Of a DNA stretch of 60,570 nucleotides, positions 8,861-17,589 are shown one piece after another. This stretch comes from Candidatus Pullilachnospira intestinigallinarum. GTDB taxonomy: Bacteria; Bacillota; Clostridia; Lachnospirales; Lachnospiraceae. The stretch spans positions 1 to 60,570 of the forward strand of contig DVIN01000028.1 of NCBI GenBank assembly GCA_018711275.1, in the 5' to 3' direction. The position numbers and the translations under genes were made by a program. The notes under the pieces were generated by a model. That model did no database searches, was not told the DNA's origin, and saw nothing but the letters and a program-made list of their open reading frames with translations. How positions within the stretch are numbered: the first letter of the stretch is position 1; each line of letters opens with the position of its first letter.

Positions 8861-9355
8861 ATTTTTATATCCCACTTTCTGGAGTTTCTGGTCTTTGGCG
8901 ACTACTTCTTCCTTCATCTGCTGAGAGTATGCTTTCAGTTTCTCCAGCAGTTCGGGATCGGATGTGGCCAGAATCTTGGCGGCCAGAATTCCCGCATTGG
9001 CGCCTCCGTTGATGGCCACGGTGGCCACCGGAATTCCTGTGGGCATCTGAACGATGGAGTACAGGGAATCTCTTCCGCCCAGGGAGGTGGTATGCATGGG
9101 GATACCGATCACCGGCATGGGGAAAATCGCCGCGCACATACCCGGCAGATGAGCTGCCATGCCCGCGCCCGCAATGATCACCTTGAACCCTTTTTCCTCC
9201 GCGGATTTTGCGTACTCGAAAAATACATCCGGCTCTCTGTGAGCGGAAATAATCGTCATCTCATAATCGATGCCGAACTTCTCCAGCATATCCGCCGCCT
9301 TGCTCATCACCGGCATATCCGAGTCGCTTCCCATAACAATTCCTACTTTTGCCAT
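8849..9355 (-). CDS. purE: N5-carboxyaminoimidazole ribonucleotide mutase PurE (class I)
   Basis: Converts N5-CAIR to CAIR. The 168-residue protein carries VGIVMGSDSDMPVM, the ISAHREP loop and AGAGMAAHLPGM, all PurE hallmarks. The open frame extends to 9385, but AAAGGAG 8 nt upstream of the ATG at 9355 and the family N-terminus (MAKVGIVMGSDSD) fix the start. It is the first gene of purE-M-N-D; purK, purC, purF, purL and purH are not in the window. Transcription is expected from the TTGACA/TATGAT promoter at 9435-9463, which overlaps a large dyad. Confidence 0.96.
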   Translation of the reverse strand: MAKVGIVMGSDSDMPVMSKAADMLEKFGIDYEMTIISAHREPDVFFEYAKSAEEKGFKVIIAGAGMAAHLPGMCAAIFPMPVIGIPMHTTSLGGRDSLYSIVQMPTGIPVATVAINGGANAGILAAKILATSDPELLEKLKAYSQQMKEEVVAKDQKLQKVGYKNYTK

Positions 9356-9390
9356 TGCTTGTCTCCTTTGCTCATAAATACTCATTAGTT

Positions 9391-9463
9391 TTACTTATAA
9401 GTAGTATTAATGAATTAATCTCTACTTATTAGTAATCATACTAACACTGTTCCCTCTTGTCAA
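9391..9463 (-). promoter_or_regulatory. purE operon promoter with downstream dyad operator
   Basis: On the minus strand TTGACA (9458-9463), a 17-bp spacer and TATGAT (9435-9440) form a near-consensus sigma-A promoter. Immediately downstream, 9391-9435 is an inverted repeat with 14-nt arms (TTACTTATAAGTAG against CTACTTATTAGTAA, one mismatch), so it covers the transcription start. This geometry fits a repressor operator. I see neither a purine riboswitch nor a Bacillus PurR box. Confidence 0.75.
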
Positions 9464-9518
9464 CACAAAGTTGCAACAGTTCCGCCTTCCGGCTTCACTG
9501 CCAATCGTTGCATAAAGG

Positions 9519-11669
9519 TTACAGTACCTCCAGGGCGACCCGGAAAGATATTCTCCGGGGCGTTTCCAGATCGTCAAACCGGATCAGATGAGCCTTTTTC
9601 TCCATATCAGCCTCGATCACCGTCCCTTCCCCGAAAATCCGGTGACGAATCCGCTGGCCCGGCTGGCAGATATTGGCCTCCTCCATGGACAGTTCTCTGT
9701 CAGAAAGCCTCAGATACGTTCTGGTCTCCTGAATCAGTCCCTCGGGAACCGGTTCCGTGTAAGCCAGCAGCCGCTGATCGATGTCCAGAAGGAAGCGGGA
9801 GGGGTACCGGGGGGAGCCGTCCAGATTGCTCCCGGCAGCCTCCGTCAGATACAGGCCCTGGCGGGCCCGGGTGATGGCCACAAAAGCCAGCCGCCGCTCT
9901 TCCTCCATGCCGTCCAGCGTCCGCACCTTTCGGGACGGAAAAATCCCCTCATTCATCCCACAGAGAAATACATGGTCAAATTCCAGACCTTTGGCGGCGT
10001 GGACGGTCATCAGCTTCACCTTATCCCCCGACTCAGCCGTGTCGGAATTGGAAAACAACGCCACATGGGAAAGGTAATGTTCCAGCGTACTCTCTTCTCC
10101 GCAGGTGGTTTCGTACTCATACACCGACTGTTTCAGCTCCGCCAGGTTGTCCAGACGCTCCTGGCTTCCCTCCGTCCGCAGCATTTCCTCATACCCGCTG
10201 TCGTTGAGAATCGCGGATAAAAGCTCTGAAATCTGCCGTTCCTCCACCCGCTGCCGGTAGGTCTCCACCAGCGAAAGAAACTGCCGGGCCTTTGTCCCCT
10301 GAAAAACGGGTTCCTCCACGGTGTCCGTCAGCGCCTGGTACATGGTACAGCCATGAGCATCGGCGTATTCCCGCAGAAACCGCATCCGCCGCTCTCCCAG
10401 ATTTCTCCGGGGCACATTGGCAATCCGAAGGAACGAGAGATCATCCTGATAAGCAACCATCCGCAGATAGGACAGCGCGTCCTTGATCTCCGCCCGTCCG
10501 AAAAACTGCACGCCGCTGTAAATGGTATACGGAATTTTTTTCGCCAGCAGCCCCTCCTCCACTGTTCGGGTCACATAATGGGCCCGGTAAAGGATGGTGA
10601 TATCCCGGTTGGCAACCCCCTCCTCCTGAAGCTTCTTTATCTTTTCTGCGATCCATGTGGCCTCCTCTGCGGCGGTTTTGGCCGGATGACACTCCACCAT
10701 GGGACCGTCGGGGCAGTGGGGAATCAGTTCCTTGGCGATCCGTTTCCCGTTCTTTTCGATCAGGGAATTGGCCGCTGCCAGAATCTGCGGGGCGGACCGG
10801 TAGTTATCCATCATCAGAATGGTCTTCACCTCCGGAAAATCCCGGTCAAAATTCAGCAGGTACCGGACGTCCGCTCCTCTCCAGGTATAGATGGTCTGAT
10901 CCGGATCCCCCACCACAAACAGGTTCCGGTGATGGCCGCACAGCACTTTCATCAGCCGGTACTGCAGTCCGTCAATATCCTGAAATTCATCAATCATGAT
11001 GTATTCCAGACGCTCCTGCCATTTTCTTCGGATCTCCGGATTTTCATCGAAAATATAGAGGGTGAAGGTGATCAGATCATTGTAGTCGAGGCCGAAGCAT
11101 TTCTTCTCCTGATACAGATAGCCGTAGAAAATAATGTCTTTGGGTGTCGCCGCGCTGCGGTACTTCTGTTCCAGCACGTCCAGAGACATGGTGATCATAT
11201 CCAGATAATAGTCCGGCCGCTCCTTCAGTTTCAGAATCTCAATCATATCCCGGGCTTTGGCAAAGGTCATCTCCCGCAGGGTCAGACCCCGCTCCTCATA
11301 AATGATTTTCAGCATGGCGTCGATATCCGAGTTGTCCAGCACCAGGAAGCTCTTGGGATACTGTACCGCATGGCTGTCCTCCTGCAGAACGGAGACACAG
11401 AATCCGTGAAAGGTGTTGATATATCCCGTATCCTGATCCCCGGTAAGCCGGTGAATCCGCTGGCGCATCTCGCCTGCCGACTTGTTGGTGAAGGTTACAC
11501 AGAGGATATTTCCCGGCAGAATTCCGATTTCATTGACCAGAAAGGCAAACCGGGAGGAAAGCGCCCGGGTCTTTCCGGAGCCTGCTCCCGCGATCACCCG
11601 GATGACCCCTTCCGTGGCTGTCACCGCCTCCTGCTGGGCTTCGTTGAGCCCTTCCAGATATTCTTCCAA
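9519..11669 (-). CDS. ATP-dependent DNA helicase, UvrD/PcrA/Rep family
   Basis: 3'-5' superfamily 1 helicase for repair and fork clearance. Walker A AGAGSGKT is at residues 27-34; motif II is IMIDEFQDID, motif III includes GDPDQTIYTWRGA, and motif V/VI regions LMTVHAAKGLEFDHVFL and RLAFVAITRARQGLYL follow. Length (716 aa) is close to PcrA, and the C-terminus has a short Tudor-like tail region (GQRIRHRIFGEGTVIEAD) as in PcrA. The ATG follows AAAGGAGGAAACAGC. It is transcribed alone from a promoter about 280 nt upstream, giving an unusually long leader. Whether to call it pcrA or uvrD is a naming choice, so no symbol is given. Confidence 0.95.
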   Translation of the reverse strand: MEEYLEGLNEAQQEAVTATEGVIRVIAGAGSGKTRALSSRFAFLVNEIGILPGNILCVTFTNKSAGEMRQRIHRLTGDQDTGYINTFHGFCVSVLQEDSHAVQYPKSFLVLDNSDIDAMLKIIYEERGLTLREMTFAKARDMIEILKLKERPDYYLDMITMSLDVLEQKYRSAATPKDIIFYGYLYQEKKCFGLDYNDLITFTLYIFDENPEIRRKWQERLEYIMIDEFQDIDGLQYRLMKVLCGHHRNLFVVGDPDQTIYTWRGADVRYLLNFDRDFPEVKTILMMDNYRSAPQILAAANSLIEKNGKRIAKELIPHCPDGPMVECHPAKTAAEEATWIAEKIKKLQEEGVANRDITILYRAHYVTRTVEEGLLAKKIPYTIYSGVQFFGRAEIKDALSYLRMVAYQDDLSFLRIANVPRRNLGERRMRFLREYADAHGCTMYQALTDTVEEPVFQGTKARQFLSLVETYRQRVEERQISELLSAILNDSGYEEMLRTEGSQERLDNLAELKQSVYEYETTCGEESTLEHYLSHVALFSNSDTAESGDKVKLMTVHAAKGLEFDHVFLCGMNEGIFPSRKVRTLDGMEEERRLAFVAITRARQGLYLTEAAGSNLDGSPRYPSRFLLDIDQRLLAYTEPVPEGLIQETRTYLRLSDRELSMEEANICQPGQRIRHRIFGEGTVIEADMEKKAHLIRFDDLETPRRISFRVALEVL

Positions 11670-11994
11670 TGCTGTTTCCTCCTTTGCTCAGATAGAAAAA
11701 TCCTCCTGCTGCCGACAATTTTCGCGGATGGATGGTATTATGCCGTCGTCCTTGTCTTCTTCCGGTCACAGGAAATCCCCGCGGACCAGTGGCCGGTCTT
11801 TTTCGTTCAGAAAAAAGGAGCCATTGCTCCACAGATGATGCTTCACCCATATTGCAACAGCTCCAATCCATCAGCTGCTTTCATACCGCCTGTCGATCAG
11901 CGGAAAACTTTCATGCGTCCCTCATTGCCGTCTCGCGGTTACATGTTTTTATTCTAGCAATCACGCGGAAGAAAGTCAAGCAGCGGCGGACAGA
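11670..11994 (-). promoter_or_regulatory. Promoter and about 275-nt leader of the helicase gene
   Basis: This 325-bp gene-free interval holds a good minus-strand promoter: TTGACT (11974-11979), 17-bp spacer, TAGAAT (11951-11956). The transcript then runs about 275 nt before the helicase ATG. Inside it, 11811-11830 reads GGAGC-AATG-GCTCC followed by six T on the transcribed strand, resembling a short intrinsic terminator or attenuator. A CCGC...GCGG stem flanked by two ATGAAAG copies lies nearer the 5' end. I could not match the leader to a known riboswitch class. Confidence 0.6.
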
Positions 11995-14271
11995 TTACTC
12001 CATGGAACCCAGCGCTGCCTCCAGCACCTGGGAAACCTGTTTTACCGGAATGATCTCCAGCCTGTCTTTCACTTCCTGGGCCACATCTTCCAGATCTTCC
12101 CGATTCTCCCAGGGAATAAAGACCTTCTTTACCCCTGCCCGCTGGGCCGCCATCAGTTTCTCCGGCAGTCCGCCGATGGGCATCACCCCGCCCCGGAGGG
12201 AAACCTCGCCGGTCATGGCGATATGTGGATCTACCTTTTTTCCGGTCACCAGGGAAGCCAGGGCTGTGGTGAGGGTAATACCCGCGGAGGGACCGTCCTT
12301 TGGCACGGCGCCTGCGGGAACATGGATATGCAGTTCTTTTTCCTCCAGCGTTTTTGCTTCCTCCGGATACATGGATTTTACCAGTGTGAGGGCAATCTGG
12401 GCGGACTCTTTCATCACGTCCCCCAGCTGACCGGTGATTTTTACATTTCCCTCCCCATGGGGCATGGCGGTTTCAATGAACAGAATCTCGCCGCCTGCCA
12501 TGGTCCAGGCCAGACCGGTCACCACACCCGGCACCGTATCCTCCGGCACCCGGTCATGGTGCATCTCGCTGCGCCCCAGAAATTCTGTCAGTCTTTTTTC
12601 GCTGACTGTGACGCTTTTCTGATCGCCGCGTACCAGACGCACGGCAGCGGAACGGCAAAGCGTATCCATCTGCTTTTTCAGTCCCCGGACACCCGATTCT
12701 GCCGTGTAATCCTCAATAATCTTCCGGATGGCCTCATCCGTGACCTTCAGATTCTGCTTTTTGATTCCCATGCTCTTCATGGCCTTCGGCAGCAGATGCT
12801 TTCTGGCAATCTGAAATTTTTCCGAGGGGGTATAGCCTGGGAAGGGAATCACCTCCATACGGTTCAGCAGCGGCTCCGGTATGGTATCCGTGGTGTTGGC
12901 CGTGCAGACGAACAGCACATTGGACAGGTCATAGGGAACATTCAGATAATGATCTGTAAAGGTGCTGTTCTGCTCCGGATCCAGTACTTCCAGAAGGGCG
13001 CTGGCCGGATCTCCGCTGTAGTCGTGGGACAGTTTATCCACCTCATCCAGCACCATTACGGGATTGGCCGCGCCGCTGCGCTTCATACCTTCCATGATCC
13101 GGCCGGGCATGGCGCCCACATACGTTCTTCTGTGTCCGCGGATCTCCGCCTCGTCCCGGACGCCCCCCAGGCTGATTCTCACATAAGCCCGGTGCAGCGC
13201 TCTGGCAATACTCTGTCCGATACTGGTTTTCCCGGTACCGGGAGCGCCCACAAACAGCAGAATGGACCCGGACTGTTTTTTATTCAGCGCCATCACCGCC
13301 AGCTGCTGAATGATCCGCTCCTTCACCTTTTTCAATCCATAATGATCTTCGTCCAGGATCTCCTCCGCTTCCTTCAAATCAATGGGCGGCAGTTCCCCCG
13401 GCTCCCAGGCAAGGCTGGTGACAAAATCCAGATACTCATAGAGCATCCCGTACTCATGACTGTCCTTGCCTTCCTGCTTCATCCGTCCCAGAACCTTTTC
13501 GGCTTCCCTGCGGGCTTCCTCATTCATCTGGGACTCCCGGATCTTCGTCTCAAACTTTCTCACATCGGAAACATTCTCCGGATGCATCTCATCCAGCTGA
13601 TTCTGAAGAATCTCAATCTGCTTTTTGATGGCGGATTCCCGGTAAGCCTGCTCGTGGGTCTCCTCCTGGGCGTTCTTGGCCTCCTCGCTGACATTGAAAA
13701 TCTCCATAAATTCATAGATGGCCTGCTCAATCTTCTCCATCCGGCTTCTGCGGGAATCGGTTTCCAGAATTCCATACTTCTCTTCCCATGTCAGATTCAG
13801 ATAAGCGGAAAGGGCACACAGCGTCTCATTCAGATTTTTCCACTGAAGAATCAGACCTCTGGCCCAGACGCCCCACTGGAATCCCCGGATAAACTGAAGC
13901 AGATCGTTTTTCAGCTGTCCGAAATGCTCCGCCTCCTCCTGCCGGGGAAGATCATCCACATCGGGACGGATCACCGCGGAGGCTTTGATCTCGCCGTTTT
14001 CCACTTCAAAATCCTGCACTTCCACCCGGTCCTGGGCGGTAATCCGCACATTTCCCCCGTCATCAATACTTTCTATCTTACCCGAAATTCCGATGGGATA
14101 CACATCATCCCGGGTCAGTTCCTTTTGCTCTTTGTCATCCTTCAGCATCAGAAACAGAATATTTTCACCGACATTTTCCTGGGTCAGCCTGCCCTCCGGC
14201 AGCGCGTCCTTACGGAAAAAGAATGTTACGTCCGGAAGAAGCATCATATTATAAATAGGTATTGTCAGCAT
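11995..14271 (-). CDS. lon: ATP-dependent protease Lon
   Basis: AAA+ serine protease degrading misfolded and regulatory proteins. The 758-residue protein has the N-terminal substrate domain, a central coiled coil, Walker A GAPGTGKT near residue 345, Walker B VMVLDEVDKL, and the protease domain with catalytic Ser in KDGPSAG (near 660) and Lys in the following LPEKLMAAQRAGVKK stretch. The open frame extends to 14358, but AAGGAGG 7 nt before the ATG at 14271 and the start MLTIPIYNMMLLP identify the true N-terminus. A CIRCE operator just upstream of the ribosome site implies HrcA heat-shock control. Confidence 0.96.
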   Translation of the reverse strand: MLTIPIYNMMLLPDVTFFFRKDALPEGRLTQENVGENILFLMLKDDKEQKELTRDDVYPIGISGKIESIDDGGNVRITAQDRVEVQDFEVENGEIKASAVIRPDVDDLPRQEEAEHFGQLKNDLLQFIRGFQWGVWARGLILQWKNLNETLCALSAYLNLTWEEKYGILETDSRRSRMEKIEQAIYEFMEIFNVSEEAKNAQEETHEQAYRESAIKKQIEILQNQLDEMHPENVSDVRKFETKIRESQMNEEARREAEKVLGRMKQEGKDSHEYGMLYEYLDFVTSLAWEPGELPPIDLKEAEEILDEDHYGLKKVKERIIQQLAVMALNKKQSGSILLFVGAPGTGKTSIGQSIARALHRAYVRISLGGVRDEAEIRGHRRTYVGAMPGRIMEGMKRSGAANPVMVLDEVDKLSHDYSGDPASALLEVLDPEQNSTFTDHYLNVPYDLSNVLFVCTANTTDTIPEPLLNRMEVIPFPGYTPSEKFQIARKHLLPKAMKSMGIKKQNLKVTDEAIRKIIEDYTAESGVRGLKKQMDTLCRSAAVRLVRGDQKSVTVSEKRLTEFLGRSEMHHDRVPEDTVPGVVTGLAWTMAGGEILFIETAMPHGEGNVKITGQLGDVMKESAQIALTLVKSMYPEEAKTLEEKELHIHVPAGAVPKDGPSAGITLTTALASLVTGKKVDPHIAMTGEVSLRGGVMPIGGLPEKLMAAQRAGVKKVFIPWENREDLEDVAQEVKDRLEIIPVKQVSQVLEAALGSME

Positions 14272-14290
14272 ACTTGTTCCTCCTTGTTTG

Positions 14291-14317
14291 TCAGCACTCC
14301 AGGTTGTTGAGTGCTGA
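14291..14317. promoter_or_regulatory. CIRCE element (HrcA operator) of lon
   Basis: TCAGCACTC (14291-14299), a 9-nt spacer, and GAGTGCTGA (14309-14317) form a perfect inverted repeat with the exact 9-N-9 geometry of CIRCE (consensus TTAGCACTC-N9-GAGTGCTAA; here C/G replaces T/A at one symmetric position). It lies 6 nt upstream of the lon ribosome site (14279-14285), inside the 5' leader. Confidence 0.92.
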
Positions 14318-14371
14318 TTTTGTCTTAAACGAATAGGCGAACTATAACATTCGCCCACTTATGACTTTTTT

Positions 14372-14400
14372 ATTCTAGCACACCTGTCAGCACATTGCAA
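14372..14400 (-). promoter_or_regulatory. lon: lon promoter
   Basis: Minus-strand TTGCAA (14395-14400), 17-bp spacer, TAGAAT (14372-14377). The leader then contains a GGCGAA/TTCGCC dyad (14336-14355) and the CIRCE element. Together with the divergent van promoter it accounts for the 349-bp interval between lon and vanR. Confidence 0.7.
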
Positions 14401-14457
14401 GGAATTGTGTGGAAACTCCCTTGGAAACAGAAAAAACATCTGCCCTCCTTCAGAAAA

Positions 14458-14514
14458 TCTTAAGGAAATCCTCAGAAAGCCTCCCCTTTTTCTTTTGTGA
14501 CTCCATGCTATACT
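14458..14514 (+). promoter_or_regulatory. Putative VanR box and extended -10 promoter of vanRS
   Basis: TCTTAAGGAAATCCTCAG at 14458-14475 is repeated with 16 of 18 identities upstream of vanG. It resembles the 12-bp VanR consensus as I remember it, TYGTARGAAAWT. TGC-TATACT (14507-14514) is an extended -10 with no good -35, as expected for an activator-dependent promoter; the motif ends 33 bp before it. The vanR start follows at 14621 after GAAAAAGGAG. Confidence 0.65.
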
Positions 14515-14620
14515 CTGCTGGGGGAGCATCCGATTTTTGCGCCATCCGGCAGAGCGCCCCCTGTGATGTGACGGACCATCCGGTTTTATCGTCACAAATA
14601 GAAAAAGGAGACTGCTTTCA

Positions 14621-15313
14621 ATGCCTGATATTTTAGTTGTGGACGATGAACGGACCATCACGGATCTGGTGGAGGTTTATCTGCAAAATGAAAATTTTCG
14701 TGTATTCAAATACTATAACGGAAAGGACGCCCTGGAATGCGTGAACGTGCGGCCGCTGGATCTGGCCATTCTGGATATCATGCTGCCGGATATCGACGGC
14801 CTGACCCTGTGCCGCACCATCCGGCAGAATCATACCTTTCCCATCATCATGCTCACCGCCAAAGACGGGGAACTGGATCTGATCAACGGGCTGACGCTGG
14901 GGGCCGACGATTACATTACCAAACCCTTCCGTCCTCTGGAACTGGTGGCCCGGGTGAAAACCCAGCTGCGGCGGGCCAACAGCTACAACACGCCCCGCAC
15001 CCGGCCGGATCCGGTGATCACTGTCCGGGGACTGACCCTGAACACCGCCAGCCATCAGTGTACCTTAAACGAACGTCCCCTGTCCCTGACGCCCACGGAA
15101 TTTGAGATCCTGCGGATTCTCTGTGAAAATCTGGGAAAGGTGGTCAGCTCCGAGGAACTGTTTTTCCGGGTGTGGAAGGAAAAATACTATGAAAATTCCG
15201 CCAACACGGTGATGGTTCACATCCGTCACCTGCGGGCCAAAATGAAGGACAGCGCCGACCGTCCCAAATACATCAAAACGGTCTGGGGAGTGGGGTATAA
15301 AATCGATGAATAA
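14621..15313 (+). CDS. vanR: VanR-type response regulator (OmpR/PhoB family)
   Basis: Two-component activator. Receiver domain with acidic pocket DDE at residues 8-10, phospho-acceptor D52 (ILDIMLPD), and the Lys of ITKPFRP near residue 101. The C-terminal winged helix ends VWGVGYKIDE, as in OmpR-family regulators. The 230-residue length matches VanR proteins. It overlaps vanS by 8 bp and leads a divergently placed van cluster, so its targets are most likely its own promoter and that of vanG, both of which carry the same 18-bp motif. The VanR assignment rests on similarity of layout plus operon context. Confidence 0.88.
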   Translation: MPDILVVDDERTITDLVEVYLQNENFRVFKYYNGKDALECVNVRPLDLAILDIMLPDIDGLTLCRTIRQNHTFPIIMLTAKDGELDLINGLTLGADDYITKPFRPLELVARVKTQLRRANSYNTPRTRPDPVITVRGLTLNTASHQCTLNERPLSLTPTEFEILRILCENLGKVVSSEELFFRVWKEKYYENSANTVMVHIRHLRAKMKDSADRPKYIKTVWGVGYKIDE

Positions 15314-16460
15314 AAATAGAAATGCTTTCTGGAAAACCTTCGGCGCCCTGGCCGTGGGCGTCTTTCTCTTCTGCTTTTTGTTATTTTATCTGATGGATAT
15401 TGTATTCAATGGAATCTTCGCCGACTGGTTCGTGAAAAACTTTGTCTGGCAGGAATCCACTCCCGGTGAAGCCGTCATTCACAGCGGCCTGCGCTGGTAC
15501 CGGCTGCGGGATTTCCTGATGGTAATTTTTGTGCTGCTGTGTTTCGGGATCACCATAGCCGTCCGGCTGATTTCCCGCTACCGGACAAAAAAGGAGGTCC
15601 GCCGCCATCTGGAGCTTTTATCCAGCCAGCTTTCCGCCTATCTGGAAGAGACAAATCCGGATCTCTCTCTGTTTTCCAGTGAATTTTCCTCCATCGGCCT
15701 CCTGATCGGGCAGCTGCGGGAACGAACCCTGGAAAAAGAACGGCTGCTTACCCGAGAAACCCGGCAGAAGGATGATCTCATTACCTACCTGGCCCACGAT
15801 CTGAAAACACCGCTGGCCTCCGTGATCGGCTATCTTTGCCTGCTGGACGAATCGCCTTCCCTTCCCGATGAACTCCGGGAGCAGTACATCGGGATTACTT
15901 TGGACAAGGCCTACCGGCTGGAACAGCTGATCAATGAGTTTTTCGATATTACCCGGTACAACCTGCACACCATCGTGGTCAATCCGGGCAAAATCCACCT
16001 GCGCTCCATGCTGCTGCAGATGGCTGATGAATTTTATCCCATCCTGGAGCCGGAGGGAAAATCCATCCTGGTCAGCGCGCCCCCGGATCTGGTGCTGGTG
16101 GGAGACGCCGACAAGCTGGCCCGGGTGTTCAACAACATCCTGAAAAATGCCGCTGCCTACAGCTATGAAAATACCGTCATCGAAATCAACGTGGAGGAGA
16201 AGGACAACCAGGTGGTGCTGACTTTCACCAACCAGGGGGATCCCATCCCCGTCCACCAGCAGGATACGATTTTCGACAAATTTTACCGGCTGGATTCCTC
16301 CCGCTCCGCCCGCACCGGCGGTTCCGGCCTGGGACTGGCCATCGCCCGGGAAATCGTCCGGGCCCACGGCGGCGCCATCACCGTGTCCAGTACGCTGGAG
16401 GATACCACTTTTACGGTGACGCTGCCGGAAAAGAAACAGAAAATATTAACCCCATCTTAA
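15306..16460 (+). CDS. vanS: VanS-type sensor histidine kinase
   Basis: Membrane sensor partner of VanR. Two transmembrane segments at about residues 12-33 and 69-90 enclose a short extracellular loop of roughly 35 residues, as in vanG/vanA-type VanS proteins. A HAMP-like linker follows, then the dimerisation helix with phospho-accepting H164 (YLAHDLKTPLAS) and an ATPase domain with N-box NILKNAAAY and G-box GGSGLGLAIA. Total 384 residues. The gene overlaps vanR by 8 bp. The exact ligand sensed (drug or lipid II) cannot be read from sequence. Confidence 0.88.
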   Translation: MNKNRNAFWKTFGALAVGVFLFCFLLFYLMDIVFNGIFADWFVKNFVWQESTPGEAVIHSGLRWYRLRDFLMVIFVLLCFGITIAVRLISRYRTKKEVRRHLELLSSQLSAYLEETNPDLSLFSSEFSSIGLLIGQLRERTLEKERLLTRETRQKDDLITYLAHDLKTPLASVIGYLCLLDESPSLPDELREQYIGITLDKAYRLEQLINEFFDITRYNLHTIVVNPGKIHLRSMLLQMADEFYPILEPEGKSILVSAPPDLVLVGDADKLARVFNNILKNAAAYSYENTVIEINVEEKDNQVVLTFTNQGDPIPVHQQDTIFDKFYRLDSSRSARTGGSGLGLAIAREIVRAHGGAITVSSTLEDTTFTVTLPEKKQKILTPS

Positions 16461-16510
16461 GAAAATCCCCAGATTTTAACAAAGAAGATTTCCGTTTTAC
16501 CCGTTATAAT
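16455..16510 (+). promoter_or_regulatory. Putative VanR box and -10 of the vanG operon
   Basis: TCTTAAGAAAATCCCCAG (16455-16472) matches the vanR-upstream motif at 16 of 18 positions, and 11 of 12 positions of the VanR consensus as I recall it. TATAAT at 16505-16510 lies 32 bp after it, nearly the same distance as at the vanR promoter (33 bp), and again there is no convincing -35. The motif overlaps the vanS stop codon region. Confidence 0.7.
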
Positions 16511-16542
16511 GATCCCATACTTTCAGGAAGGATGGATCAATT

Positions 16543-17589
16543 ATGACGAAAAAAAACATCGGAATTTTGTTTGGAGGCTGTTCCTCCGAATATGAAGTAT
16601 CTCTGCAGTCTGCGGCCGCCGTTATCCGGGCGGCCGACCCGGCCCGTTTTACCCTGATCCCGGTGGGTATCACCCGCGAAGGACGGTGGTACCGTTTTTA
16701 CGGCACGCCGGAGGAAATGGAACAGGACCGCTGGGTCACCGAAGAGGCGGTGCCTGCCATTGTCTCGCCGGACCGAAGCTGCGGCGGCCTTCTGGAATTT
16801 ACCGGAGAAGGCGTCCGGAAGGTGGCGCTGGACGCGGTGCTTCCCATGCTCCACGGAAAAAACGGGGAGGACGGCACCGTGCAGGGACTTCTGGCCCTGG
16901 CGGGAATTCCCTGTATCGGCTGCGGCCTGCTCTCCTCAGCCCTCTGCATGGACAAATCCATTGCACACCTGCTGGCCTCCCAGGCCGGGGTGAAGGTGCC
17001 CCGCAGTGTGCTGCTGGATCAGATGGGATCCGCTTCGGATCTGAAAAAACACACGGAGGCTCTGGCTTACCCCCTGTTCGTAAAACCGGTGAACGCCGGT
17101 TCCTCCTTCGGTATCACCAAAATCACCGGCCCCGGCCAGCTGGCCGACGCCGTCTCGCTGGCTTTCCGCTATGACAGCCAGGTGATTGTGGAGGAAGCGG
17201 TGGAGGGCTTTGAGGTGGGCTGTGCCGTTATGGGAACCTCCCGGCTGTTTCTGGGGGAGGTGGACGAGATCGAGCTCTCCTCCGGATTTTTCGATTTCGA
17301 GGAAAAATACACGCTGAAGACATCCAAAATCCATATGCCGGCCCGGATCGATGGAGCCACCGCCCAAAGAATCAAGGATACCGCCGTACTTCTGTACCGC
17401 GCCCTCCACTGTTCCGGCTTTGCCCGGGTGGATCTGTTTCTCACCCCGTCCGGGGAAATTGTCTTCAATGAGATCAACACCATCCCCGGCTTCACCTCCC
17501 ACAGCCGGTATCCCAACATGATGAAGGGCGCCGGATTATCCTTTGAGGAAACGGTGAACCGACTGCTGGATGAGGGGGTGCGCCCATGA
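16543..17589 (+). CDS. vanG: D-alanine-D-serine ligase, VanG type
   Basis: ATP-grasp ligase building the D-Ala-D-Ser peptidoglycan terminus, which binds vancomycin poorly. The 348-residue protein has GGCSSEYEVSLQSA at the N-terminus, HGKNGEDGTVQGLL, FVKPVNAGSSFGI and the C-terminal metal/phosphate segment FNEINTIPGFTSHSRYP. The omega-loop region reads EKYTLKTSKIHMPARI, matching VanG/VanC-type D-Ser ligases and unlike the EKG-containing D-lactate ligases (VanA/B/D). Context agrees: VanXY and a serine racemase follow, and there is no vanH or vanX. It overlaps vanXY by 4 bp (ATGA). Confidence 0.9.
   Translation: MTKKNIGILFGGCSSEYEVSLQSAAAVIRAADPARFTLIPVGITREGRWYRFYGTPEEMEQDRWVTEEAVPAIVSPDRSCGGLLEFTGEGVRKVALDAVLPMLHGKNGEDGTVQGLLALAGIPCIGCGLLSSALCMDKSIAHLLASQAGVKVPRSVLLDQMGSASDLKKHTEALAYPLFVKPVNAGSSFGITKITGPGQLADAVSLAFRYDSQVIVEEAVEGFEVGCAVMGTSRLFLGEVDEIELSSGFFDFEEKYTLKTSKIHMPARIDGATAQRIKDTAVLLYRALHCSGFARVDLFLTPSGEIVFNEINTIPGFTSHSRYPNMMKGAGLSFEETVNRLLDEGVRP

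Noticed and set aside
9356..9518. Purine riboswitch or Bacillus-type PurR box upstream of purE
   Set aside because: The conserved loop sequences of the purine aptamer and the PurR box CCGAAC core are absent; only a dyad over the start site is seen.
11670..11950. c-di-GMP, fluoride or other known riboswitch in the helicase leader
   Set aside because: Some stretches (GGGACGC, GCTGATG) recall these classes but the remaining conserved positions do not fit.
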